This document shows, one piece after another, positions 23,301-35,500 of a stretch of 64,000 bases of DNA. Every line of letters starts with the position of its first letter. The first letter of the stretch is position 1. Origin of the DNA: Musa acuminata AAA Group (Eukaryota > Streptophyta > Magnoliopsida > Zingiberales > Musaceae); the NCBI RefSeq assembly GCF_036884655.1, contig NC_088347.1:13893501-13957500 (forward strand). The letters run 5' to 3'. Below the pieces are notes generated by a model, which saw only the letters and a list, made by a program, of their open reading frames with translations, did not search any database and was not told the DNA's origin. The translations under genes were made by a program, and so were the position numbers.

Positions 23301-26300
23301 GTCTTTAAAGACTAATATTCTTCCTTTTGTTTCTTTAGGCCTTTCAGAGGGGCCTAGGTTGAGGTTTGCTAATTTGGTGATGAGTTCGTCTGGTACTACT
23401 TGGGATTGCGTTGCCTTTGATTGTTGCAGTTCCCGTATTGTCTGTAGCTCCGTTCGTATTCCTTTTATGTCTTCAGCAATTTGTACCAGAAGTTGAATTT
23501 GTACGTTATGCTGCTTGATTACGGCTACCTGATGGCTGAGAGTTCCCGGAAAATCACTTGTTTTGAGAAACCCAAGTGATGGGGGTTCAATAGATTCAGT
23601 GGCTTTAAGAGCTTCCTTGTAAGATTCGGTACTACTAGAGGATATATGGCTCATCCAAAGATTTGTTTTTCTATTTTGGATAATAAAATTTCAATCCTTT
23701 GGAGTTTTTGGTCCAGGCTCTGTGAAAGTCGTAAGGCTTCTTCCTCAATGAGTTTGGGTTGCTTAGTTATTTCTAGCACCAATTTTTGAACATCAGCTTG
23801 AGTAAGAGGCTTGTTCTCGATGAGTAAGGAAGATAGCATTGTTATTGAGGATTCAAGGTTCTTAACCCTATGCTCAAGGTTGCGGTTTTCTTCAAGCAAA
23901 AGTTTGAAGTTTCTCAGATTTACTCTACTTGATAGACAAGTTCGGTCGTAAATGACAGAGATGTTCTGAGCTAGTTCTTTCTTAGTGGGTTTTGAAGTCT
24001 CCGCTAGATTTAGGTAGTCCAGATGGGAGGTATGGGAGTCTGTATACCATTTTTGAATAGCTTCTTCCCAAAGCTTAGACATATGCTAAATATGCATTGT
24101 TTTAGATCTACTTACGTTCTTAACTTCGAGGGCTTGCGTCAAAGGTCTTACTGTGGTTCCCTGACCTGGTTGCCTTCCTCGGGCTCCTCACAAGTTTTAA
24201 ACCGTAAGTGATGTTTTACAAAGCAAACTTAGCATAAATATCATACCAATTCGGTTAGAGACTATATCAAAACAGAATACAATAAGCTCTGATACCAGAA
24301 AGGTGACGCGAAAGGTGACGGAAGCGAGATCCAAAATATTATAAGAAATGATAAGCACAAAGAACTATAGAAAGCTTAAAATGCTTACAATAGATTGGAT
24401 ATAAACAAAGCTTGAAATGCTTACAGAGGATAGATTTCTGCTCAAGTAAGACTCTGGTTTTTAGACCGATGTCTTGCAAGAGACTAAGCCAGAGAATATA
24501 TAGAGGAAGAGGATAGAACCGGGTGCTCATTGGGCCCCATCGCATTCTTATCCTTTCATCAGATATTTCTCTAACTTCAGCACGAAGGAAAGCATATTCC
24601 TTGGCACAATTATTGATGATACTATGAGTGCTCAATCCATCGTATTAATGAATTATTTATTGCTGTTAAGTTTTCTTCAATGTTGTGCAAGCCTTTTTGG
24701 ACTCCAAAGCATAACAGGTAGTGGAACTCGCATTGCACTGGTATTAAAAAGACAAAAAGGAACTTGATTTGCTGTCAAAAAAAACTATGCTGCACGTGTG
24801 GAATCATGAAAGCTGAAAAAAAAGAGAGACTATAAACCTTGCAAGCTCCTCTTTTCTTGAACAATGCATTTCATAGGAACTTGGCATTTGCACTACATTG
24901 TGTTCATTATTCTTTGAAATATTAGTAAGGTTTTATTGATACATCATGTCACACCACATTGATGGATGTCCATGTTGGTAAAGATCTTTAATGATTTCAA
25001 TGTCATTCTTTAGGTGCAACTGCTAAACATGTTATCCATTCTCGATCATCATATTGACTTGCAAGTTCTGTGCTTCTTTATGTTTTGTTTACTCTTATAT
25101 GCCTTTTCTGAGACACAATCTTCCCTGCAGTACATATCATGTTTCTTTACAATAATCAAGCTCCAATTCTCCTCTGTCTGCAGCTCATTCATATGAGATA
25201 ATGGTAGCTAATTCTTGATTGTATATCTTACCACAATCTAGCTAAACATGGCAAGTAAATGCTGATTGCTTGAAAGCATTATTAAAGCTACTGTACTTTT
25301 GGACAGTGAATGTACCAGAGGATGAAAGTTATGGAGGCTCAAATCAACTGCAACTTTCCTCTACAACTTTCACACTGCTTTATCTATTTGATTGCAGGAA
25401 TGCACTAAAAGGAACAGCAGAAGTGAGACCACTATTGCTTGAGCAGTCGATACATGCTCAAAAACCTGAACTGCAAGAAAAGCTTTTGAAATTAAAAGAA
25501 ATTAAACAAGTGACAGAGGCCACAATGTCAGAAATTCACAGAAGGTAAAACTTATTGATAAGAATGCCAACTGTTAGTTAATGAATAATTGTTATATGCA
25601 AGAATTGAAATATCGTACCATACTGAAGTTTCGAGATACACTCGGTATGATACGGTACTGTATACCAAGCTGTCACAGACAAACTTCTAAATAGGATGTT
25701 TGATGTAATGCTTATGTATATCCGTGTCTTTTGGTATGTTCATGCTTTGCACAGCATGTAGAGGGACGACCGAAGGCTTACTAGTCCCATTTTAGTTGGG
25801 TTGGTGGCCGCTTTAGGCTTGTAAATAAAGGTTGTGTTATGTGGACACTTGTGAGAGATTTTCGGTCTGTAATGGATCATTTTGACCCATTGTTGTGCAA
25901 CTGTATATAGCTTGTAAAGTCTGTTTGTAATTTGCATTGTCTAGAAGTGTTTTCGGAAATGTTTGCTTGTGGATCCCGAGTGAGGCATTTTCTCTAACCC
26001 GTTTTTTCTTTTGTGGGTCCTAAGGGATTATGGGAGGCTTTGGGGAGGCTGACCTTTGCGGACTGACACGCAAGGGTGTCGCACGACTTAGGCAAAACTA
26101 GCTAAGTCCATGACAGATGGTATCAGAGCGGGACAAGCACTCATAGAAACACTTAGCATGCAAACGTGGGGGACCTAGCGGGGCTGCGTTGAGGGCAGTT
26201 AGCACACGCGCGACCGTTTAGGGGAAAACGGGCATAAAGATGTAGGGAAAAGGAGTCGCTCGGAGAAGCGGGCATCTGAGATTGACATTCAGAGGAATGG

Positions 26301-29300
26301 CCAACCCTTCGCGCAAGAGACACCACGAGAACAGTCAAGCTTGGAAGAATGCGGAGCGCATAAAGGTTGGGATGGTTGAGTTTGAGCTACAACCCAACGT
26401 TGACAACTATACTTGATGGTGCTTAAGGCAAGCGAGGCGCTTGGTAAAGGATGAGATCATGCAAGGTGGAATGAGTTGCTTAGCGACCGAAAGAGTTGTG
26501 CAAAGCTCACAGAGGTGAGGGGAATTGCTAACTCGAAGAATTCGGTACTCATGCATGGGCTTGTATGCGGACGATGGAATGTTCGTGGCCATCCCAAGGC
26601 AACCGAAACTCGGCGCCATGAAGCATTGAAACTTTCTCTTCGGCATGTGAAGGATACACCCGTAGGAGGCTGAAGTGTGTAACGAGTTCAGCATTTTGCT
26701 AGGCCTTGAGTGGTGCAGTGGGGGCTGTATTGACGTGGAGTCGCAATCTAGCAAGTGCGTTTACAGGAGGCAGAACAATGCACAGTTTATTCAGCAAATC
26801 GGAGTAGTCCAAGGGGATGATGGTCTCCGAAACGAAGAGAGATGTTGCTGTAACAGGACAGTTATCCAGGAGGGATAAGTCACGACTCTCTAGAGGGAGA
26901 ATCATGTGGGACGGACTACACATGTTGAGGAGTACCTCAACAAATAACAACTCCACGAAGCTCAATGGACCGAGCAAGCGGTGAGGAGTCGTCGCATGAT
27001 CTCGCTTGAGAGAATGCATTGGTGGATGCATTGCGAGATCAAGTGGGGGAGCGACCCAAAGCAACACAAATGAAAGCACACTTGGAGTCGATATGGAGAT
27101 CGGACTCAAGGGAGGGCTGACCCGTGGAATGGTGGGCACGAGGGCCACCATTAACTCAATGCAAAAACGAGGAGCGAAGCAACTTGGGTGTAACTTGGTG
27201 AAGTACCCAAGCCGCATGAAAGGAGCCAGCATAGAAGATGGAACATGGAGCGAAGGCACAATGCTTTCCTTGGACAGAGGCCAAGGACATGAACTCTTGC
27301 AAAGGCAAGAGCAAGATTATGTTGTTCCATGGGTCCTTCATTCTGACGGAGTGGACTCATCTTGCATGGTGCCAAAGACGAAGGGAGCTTCTGGGCACAT
27401 GCACCTTATCTCGGAGAAGAGCATTTGATGGAGGAACTAAGCTAACTCAACTTGCGGAGGCGAAATTAGGTTCAGAAGGCCTTGGCACGGGGCAAGAGGA
27501 CGTAGAGGCGGGTACTCTTGAAGAATATGCCACAGTGTTGCCAGTCAAGTTGCTAGGCAGGAAGCGGTGCGCAGCGGAGATTGTGCTGGTAGGGGCAGAG
27601 GCCCAGGATCCAGACAATGGTGCACCATTTTCAACGAAGTCGGTGGACTTCAGGAGCTGCTAGGCGATGGACTGTCCTAGAGCGGTGCTTCATCTAGGTG
27701 TGACCCAAGAGTGGGTGGATGAAGGTCGATTGCCAAAGGAGCAAACAAAATTGAAGGTGGAAGAGACCCTGCGATGTATTGGCAGAGGCCACACATGGAG
27801 GAATCACAATTCGAGTTCATCCCACAAGGATCAGAATGCAATAGAGATGTCACCAGGAGGCGATATGGTGCAGCGGATCGTGGTGGAACAGTTCGTGGCA
27901 ATGCGATACACACGACATTGTCCCGTGAGGGACTAGATCATACAGAGGTATGATCGGGAGCTACTGGAAGCTTCACTTCGGTGAATAACACGACGACAAG
28001 AAGGGCTATGGATTTAAGGAGTGAAGGCCATGGTACCGCAGATGTGGGTCTTCCGTGCGTGCATCGAATTTTGCATTGGATGAAAGCCTTTGTCATCGGT
28101 ATATGGGGGCAGTGTTCCATCAAGGAAAAAGTTTGAATGCAAGTACCAATGAGTCCCATGGGAGGGACTTGATCATGCAGAGGTATGATCGAAGCAAGGA
28201 GCTCTGCACAGTTCAAAGACCCTTCGAAGATAATGGGCGAAGTCAAGTAACCTTTGCCTCTCAACTCTTAAGAGAATGGGCGAAACCGAGTGCCCCAATT
28301 CTCTTATCTATCTAGCATAGGAGCTCTGCACAGTTCAAAGACCCTTCGAAGATAATAAAAGACAATAGTTGTCAAATCCTCACCAACGGTGATCAGTGCT
28401 ACTGAGAGTATATTGTCCGCTTCATTTTCCAACGAAATGCCATTCGAAAGCGGAAGTGATGCGAATCTACTTGGAAGTGACAACTAAGTGAAAGAAGAGT
28501 CAATGGGCAAATTTTGTGGAGGAAGGACCCAAAACTTCAGAAGCTTGCGAGGCGATGCTCGTTAAAGCTCCAACAAGCATCCACCCAGTTCATGCAGCAT
28601 GAGGCATTTGAAAGATTGGCGCATAGTAAGGATGGTCTTTTCCTTCATCTGGAGGATCCGCAGGAACCAACAGGGATCAACACAACTCAGCCAACCCCAC
28701 ACTAGAGTCAGAGTCATTGGCGAGTTGAAGCAGCATGGCGGATCAAAGGTTCGACTACTCAAAAACAGCAGCGGAGAGCAATTAGGAGCCAGGAGGCGCA
28801 TTGCAGCTGGAGCAGAAGATTGAAGACTCAGCAAAGGCAAGGAGTTGCAGTGTCGGCAGAGGCTTCGACAAGGACATCGAAGGAATAAGTGGGGGAGAAT
28901 GTCACGGACAAACTTTTAAATAGGATGTTTGATGTAATGCTTATGTATGTCCGTGTCTTTTGGTATGTTCATGCTTTACACAACATGTAGAGGGACGACC
29001 AAAGGCTTAATAGTCCCATTTTAGTTGGGTTGGTGGCCGTTTTAGGCTTGTAAATAAAGGTTGTGTCATGTGGACACTTATGAGAGATTTTCGGTTTGTA
29101 ATGGACCATTTTGACCATTTGTTGTGCAACTGTTCAGAGCTTGTAAAGTCTGTTTGTAATTTGCATTGTCTATGAAGTGTTTTCGGAAATGTTTGCTTGT
29201 GGATCTCGAGTGAGGCGTTTTCTCTAACCCGTTTTCTCTTTTGTGGGTCCTAAGGGGCCATGGGAGGCTGACCTCTGCGGACGGACACGTAAGGGTGCCA

Positions 29301-29368
29301 CACGACTTAGGCAAAACCAGTTTAGTCCGTGACAAAGCGGTATGTTTCGATATACTGCTTAGTGTGTG

Positions 29369-29429
<61 letters not shown>

Positions 29430-29529
29430 ATGTATATATACATATACATATACATATATATATATTAAGTAAAAAAAAATCTCTTCTCCCCATGCGATGC
29501 GACGTCACAGAAAAATGAGGCAACATCGC

Positions 29530-29582
<53 letters not shown>

Positions 29583-32500
29583 TAAAAAGATCTTTTATTT
29601 ATATATATATTTATATATAAAAGTAAAAAAAAAAAATCTGCAACGTCGCCTCTCTTCTCCCCATGTGGGGCTATGTTGTCGAGGCGACGTCACAGAAAAA
29701 CAAGGCGACATCGCCTATATATATAAGTAAAAAAAAAAAATCTACGACGTCGCCTCTCTTCTCCCCAAGCAGGGCGACGTAGCAGAAAATCGAGGAGACG
29801 TCGCCTTTATATATATATATATATATATACCGTTCAGTAGCAGGCGGTCCATGTACCGGTTTGTTGATGGACCGGTTTGTACCGCCCGGTACGAGTGGTA
29901 TTATTCGAAATTGAAGACTTTGGTTATATGTAGATCATAGTGTGGGTACCAATGCTGTAGTTTACTTGTGAACTAGAACTTTGATCTAATTTTCCAGAAA
30001 TGAAATAATAGGTAAATTGTTACAAATCAGTTGTAGGAAAAAGGCATGTGCTACATCAATAATTTTTAGGCTCATTTTGTTTTATCTCCATTACGATTGT
30101 CAAATTTGTTTCTCCTGGCTTACTTTTTGTTGTTCTCAGGGAGGTTGAACATGCTGAACTAATTGCCGAGCTTGATAAATTGCCAAAAGTTCCTTCTAGA
30201 AAATATTACATTGATCGTGTGACTGAAATAACAAAGAACAGCTGGAAACAAGACACTGACCTTCATCGAATTTTAAAGGAGATTCGAGAAGTTCAGCTAG
30301 AGAGTAATTCCATACAGGAAAGGCTTCACAGGACATATGCTGTGGTTGAAGAAACAGTTTTCAGGTATAAGATTTTGCATCTTGCTCTTGTTTTTGTTGT
30401 TAAGGTTTTATTAAACTTTAGGAAAATTTTGCTTATGTTTGTTCATATAGAGCAATTTCAGAAAATTATGCTATTCAGCTCAATGATGAACTCTGGCATG
30501 CTTCTTTTATGTGATCTTATTTTGGACCTTGTTTCATGAGACATAGCTATTGCTATGGTTCCGTGCAACAGATGTTCACTGGTCATGTAATCAAATTAAA
30601 TGTCCTTTTCCTTAAGTTTTTAGGATTATTTTTGTTGTTTGCCTCAGCATTCAGTTGGTGTTGTCTACTATTCAGGAGGTCTTGACTTGGTAGTTTCAGT
30701 ATATGCCTAGGATAACTAGAATGAGTTAATTTTTTTTTTATTGCATGCTGAAATTTTAGAAGGAATTCAAGTATTTTCTTGGATGACATCCTTGTTTCCT
30801 TGGCCTCATGTAAGTCTTCATTTGCTATTTCGTTTTGTGCTCCTTGGCAGTCTGTACTATATTACTATATCATGAGAGACTTCCTACACTTCCATCATCT
30901 TAGACGTGGAATCAATCTTATCTATCTCTTATTTAAATAAATTTGATTAGTTTAGGGGTTATTTTGCATATCATAAGTTGTCACATGACAACATACTGAA
31001 TAATTTTGACCTAGTTTCTTAGATTACTCAAGGAAGAAGAAAATGTGGAAAGAATTTAAGAAAAATCAAATTATGATTGTGATTGAAAATTCCAAATCCT
31101 AATGGATGATTCCAAATCCTAATTGAAAATTATTTCTTCGAAAGGAAATCAAATCATATATTTGATTTGGAGCAATTGTAAAATTTTCACTTTTACATTT
31201 TTTTTTGTACTTAGATAATAAAAAGGGGCTAGAACAGTGTAATGCATTATTTAGAGATGAATCAATGAATCGTATGCTTTTCCTACCTTGTGTGTGAGTG
31301 GTGCGAGGCTTTCATCCTGAGAGTTCGTCTCTTAAGCCACAGCGAGTGAGTTAGTTAACACAACCTTTATATAATAAACTAAAGAAAACTGGAAAAAAAA
31401 CATTTTAATCTAGAAGATAAAAAGTTAGTATACAAAATAAAAGAAAAAATAAAGCATCTATTGCAATTAGGAATCCCTAGACAAGAAGCCACAAAAATTA
31501 TAGAAACAGATGCATCATAAAATAGACGGGGAACGATCCTATAACAAAAAATCGAGGTCAAAGAAGAAATTTATAGGTATAGAAATGGAAAATATAATAC
31601 AAAAATATTATATTAACATCAACAGATGCTGAAATAGAAGTAATAATTAATGCAATTAATGCCTATTGAATATACTTAGACAAAGAATTCATTAAAGTTG
31701 GCTGTCATAATATTGTAGCTTATTATAATAAAACACATAAAAGTAGATTAGTACAATGAAGATGGTATAGATTAGTAGACTACATCACTGGAAATGGTTA
31801 TAAGCAACAATCCCAACATATCAAAGGAAAGGATAATAAGATTGCAGATTATTTATGTAGAGAACTAATAAAACCAATGAGAAATAATATCATTCTAGAA
31901 GTAATACAACAATTCATAATGAAAAACTTTGGATATAATATCTTCACCTTCAAAGCAACAGAACCAAACAAAATAAATTATTTACATTTCTAGACAAAGA
32001 CAAATAAGTATTAGCTGAAAGAGAAAGTTTCTCTTGTCAGGCATGGTTCACTGGATTATGAGAAATCAATAGAATTTGGAATACATTTTGAAAGAGGTAA
32101 TACAATAAAATTCTTTTGTTTCAGATTAGACATGAAAAAGAAACTATATTTTATGATCCAAATGAAAATATGTTCACCTACTTCGAGTTGTATAGAAATC
32201 CAGAGGTACGAAAGGTAACTACTTCTAAATATGGCAAAGATTCGATAATAGAATACAATGCAATATAGCAACATGCCTTATGCATGTAGCAAAGAGGCAA
32301 TTGAAATAAAAGAAGCACATATTGGACTTGAATTTTTATATTTCAAAAGAAAATTTATGAATCAATACTATCCGCTGATAGGAGGAAAAGAAATAGGAAT
32401 AAGATGAAAAATAAACTATCGTTACATAAAGGCGAGATGCAAATTTCAGAATAAAGTTTGGTTTTCTTCAGGAACATGAGCTCGAAAGAATTCCCAGGTC

Positions 32501-35500
32501 CAAAAGGCTTTCGGCTATTTCAAACCAAATGCACTCTCCCTACTGAAGATCAAATTCTTCTAAGTGATATTTTCAACTTTTCTTATTATAAGCAGTATAA
32601 ATTGGTAATAAGAGGTCTACATAGAATGGCAGAAAGGATAGACAGTTACAATAATAGTTTGATATCAGCACAAAATACAATAAATGGATGTCTGTTAGAG
32701 GTTCTGCAATATATGGACCAAGATATTAGCTAAAATCAGTATATAACAAGTAGAATAGCTGAATTAGAAGAGGAAAATAAGAACCGTAAATCCTGCTTGG
32801 AAGAACAACATGAATTAGCAGAAGAAGCTCTATGGCACAGGAAAATGTATGAAAGAAAAGAAATACAGATCATCAACTACATTGTTAGGCAATAGCTGAA
32901 AAAGTTTTTTATGAAAAAACTGCCAACAAAAGTTCAAGATTATATTTAAGAAATAATGAGGACAAAAGATAGGAAGGAACTCTTAGAAATCCAAAAAAGC
33001 TTTGTGATATCTTCTTTCTAGTATAAAATGTTCCTAATATGTCACCACAAGGAATTCCAGTATCATGGATGACTATGACTCATCAAGATCATAAGTGATA
33101 TTATGAAAGGCATTGTGTCAGTCCTCTATATGATAGTATGATCATAGTAGAATATTTTGGAGTAAAAAAATTGAAAATATAATATTCGGAATGACATACA
33201 ATAATATGGGACAAAATCAGAAAAGGTAGAAGCTTGTACTGCTTTCTAGAAAGAGGATTAATTGAAGAAATTGATTTTTGTTGTTCTCATTTCAATAGTC
33301 TAAAAAGAGAAGGCATTCTCTATAGACTTAAAGCAACTCTCCTTTATATATATTGGGAAAGAATAATTTTATCCACCTGAAGATTGAAAATTCTGCTTGG
33401 TAGAACAAACGAAGAATGAGCATATGATTTTAGAATTTTCATAATTTTTGACCTCATCGTCAAACTTTTACACATCTTTTCATCCTATCGGATCCATAGA
33501 AAAACCTGTAGAGGAGTTTGTACATCTACACAAAATTAAATATATTATGAACAATAGATGATAGACTAGAAGAAGGCTTATAGCCCAAGGACCTTGGTAT
33601 GAAATATATTTTGATTCCTATATAGCTTTTATATAGCTCATTCCTAGAAGCAAAGAGTTTAATCAACAATTTATGTATGAAACTAAGCAAAAGATGGATA
33701 AACAAGAACAAAATCTTTGGAATGAACCATGAAATGATATGGATTAACTTGTTGAAGAATATGACCATATTGAACTTGTATAATTTGATGAGAAGAAGAA
33801 AATCTTCAATAGTTGGAAAATGTAGAAGAAAAGAATATCGACGATCCATTGGAAACAAATAAAACAGATGAAAGTATAGACCATATAATAAATGAACTTG
33901 ATCAAGTTCACGATGAACTACAGTCTCTGGTTCAAAAGATTTTTGATCAGGAAATGACCGATGGAAGTCATACATAAGCTACAGAATCCATGGCTAGGTG
34001 TCCGGTCCGCTGCCTTAAGATCCGGTTCGCCGTAGGATAAGAATGTCGCCTGGATAGAAACAACAATTTAGTGAAGATAAATTTAAGATGTCAGCAATGA
34101 CATTCGCACAACACTGTTCAAACCCCCTCGACATGCCCATAAATACACTCCCTATTTATGTAAAATCTATCCGAAGTTTGTCTTTGTGAATATTTTTGGT
34201 ATTTTTGCCCTTTTCTAAATTATGCTTCTAACCTTTTTCATTGGATCTACAAATAATTCTTTCTGTCTCTATCCTTTTTATACTATTAAGAACTATTATT
34301 ATGATTGTTAAGAATCTAGCTAACTAGGAAATATCTCTTCGCTCTAGTTCTTTACCCAAATTATTGCCTGATTTGCCCAATTTCTACTTATCTAAGAGCC
34401 AACAGACTTATGTAGTGCAAATAGGTATAGAACAGATTGCAGAAAAAGCTTCTAAAAGCGAGTAAATTATATTATTCAGAATACAACGATTTACAAAGAA
34501 ACTCTATTATTCAAATATTCAGCATGAAGAATATTTTAGAAAGATACAACTAAAACAGAAAACTTACAATAACTGTGTCTGATTTCTTAGGCGACTCATA
34601 ATGAACATTATAGGGTTGGAAGGCTAAGGGACCCTGAGAGCACACATACACAAACTTTAGATATATTTGTAGGCGTGTTGAGACGATTTGAACAGTGTTG
34701 TGCAGATGTCATTGTTGACGTCTTCAATTTATCTTCACTACATTGTTGTTTTTATCTAAGTGACGCTCTTATCTTGAGGCGGTAAACCGGATCTGGAGGC
34801 GGTGGACCAGACACCTACCCATGGATACTGAAGCTTATGTATGACTTTCATCGGTCATTTGCTGATCAAGTATCTTCTGGGCCAGAGATTACAATTTACT
34901 GTGAACTTGATCAAGTTTATTTATAATATGGTCTATACTTTCATCTGTTTCATTCATTCCCAAAGGGTCGTCAGCATTCTTTTCTTTTACATTTTTTAAC
35001 TATTGAAGATTTCTTTTTTCCTTATCAGATTCTACATAGATTTTCCATATGGCCATATTCTCCAATAGGTTAATCCATAGCATTCCATGATTCGTTCAAA
35101 AGATTCTATCCCTATCTGTCCATCTTTTGCTTAATTTCATACATGAGGTATTGATGAAACTCTTTGCTTCTAGGAATGAGCTGTGTATAAAAGCTGTATA
35201 GGAACCAAGCTCCTTAAGCAATAAGCCTTCTTCTAGTTTGCCATTTATCCTCCATAATATATTTAGTTGTGTAGATGCACGGACTTCTTTGTAGGTTTTT
35301 CTATTGATCTGATAGAATGAAAAAATGTGTAATAGTGTGACGATAAGATCAAAGTTGTGAATATCCTAGAATCTTCTGCCCATTCTTTGTCCATTTTGCT
35401 AGGTAGGATTCAATTTTCAAATGAATAAAATTATGCTTTCCTGGTATATAAAGAAGGACTACTTTAAGTCTATAGGGAATGTCTTCTATTTCTAGATTGT

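Larger units (their letters stand above)
19732..24640 (-). mobile_element. EVE1: endogenous badnavirus-like pararetrovirus (Caulimoviridae)
   Basis: Viral-sense order on the minus strand: TATA-type promoter (24494-24504), initiator-Met primer site (24286-24297), ORF1, ORF2, the N-terminus of ORF3, RT-RNase H, then coat protein with zinc knuckle. ORF1/ORF2 and ORF2/ORF3 overlap by four bases (ATGA), as in badnaviruses. About 4.9 kb is present, against 7-8 kb for a complete badnavirus. The movement domain and aspartic protease are missing, and the coat region lies after instead of before RT. Most frames are open, so integration or rearrangement is fairly recent. It lies antisense in a host intron. 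The right border is approximate. Confidence 0.9.
19577..25397 (+). other. CCDC22 intron 3 (5.8 kb) hosting EVE1
   Basis: Donor ATG|GTAGG; acceptor ATTGCAG, joining TG with G to give a Trp codon. Non-viral intron DNA remains at about 19577-19730 and about 24640-25397. The exact viral borders were not resolved and no flanking duplication was found, as expected for pararetrovirus integration, which needs no integrase. Confidence 0.8.
25671..29334 (+). mobile_element. Non-autonomous LTR retrotransposon copy 1 (LARD-like)
   Basis: 5' LTR 25671-26115, 3' LTR 28900-29334 (about 440 bp each, TGTCACRGAC...TGACA), primer site TGGTATCAGAGC at 26118-26129, polypurine tract GTGGGGGAGAA before the 3' LTR. 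Flanking 4-bp duplication AAGC. The 2.8-kb internal region has no gag or pol motif; its open frames (such as 26699-27259 minus, 27238-27663 plus) are not conserved in copy 2, so it is treated as non-coding. It depends on proteins from another element (inference). Confidence 0.88.
25599..29922. mobile_element. hAT-like MITE copy A, interrupted by an LTR element
   Basis: Perfect 8-bp target duplication GTTATATG (25591-25598 and 29923-29930). Ends begin CAAG...ATATCGTACC on the left and, reversed, CAAAGTCTTC on the right. Without the nested element it is about 656 bp: GGTAC/CGGTACC-rich ends, a core of long TA microsatellites (29368-29465, 29550-29622, 29811-29829) and repeated GGCGACGTCGCC-type words. 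No transposase. 8-bp duplications and CA(A/G)GG-type ends suggest the hAT superfamily. Confidence 0.8.
25545..30139 (+). other. CCDC22 intron 4 (4.6 kb), mostly inserted DNA
   Basis: GTAAAA donor and TTCTCAG acceptor. Removing the MITE and its nested LTR element leaves about 260 bp of native intron (25545-25598 and 29931-30139). Confidence 0.85.

Noticed and set aside
25270..25397. Upstream extension of CCDC22 exon 4 as one long exon
   Set aside because: A good acceptor (ATTGCAG at 25391-25397) and the perfect Trp codon join with exon 3 support exon start at 25398.
26699..27663. Open frames of 186 and 141 codons inside LARD copy 1
   Set aside because: The matching parts of copy 2 (40602-41334) are broken differently, and no known motif is present.
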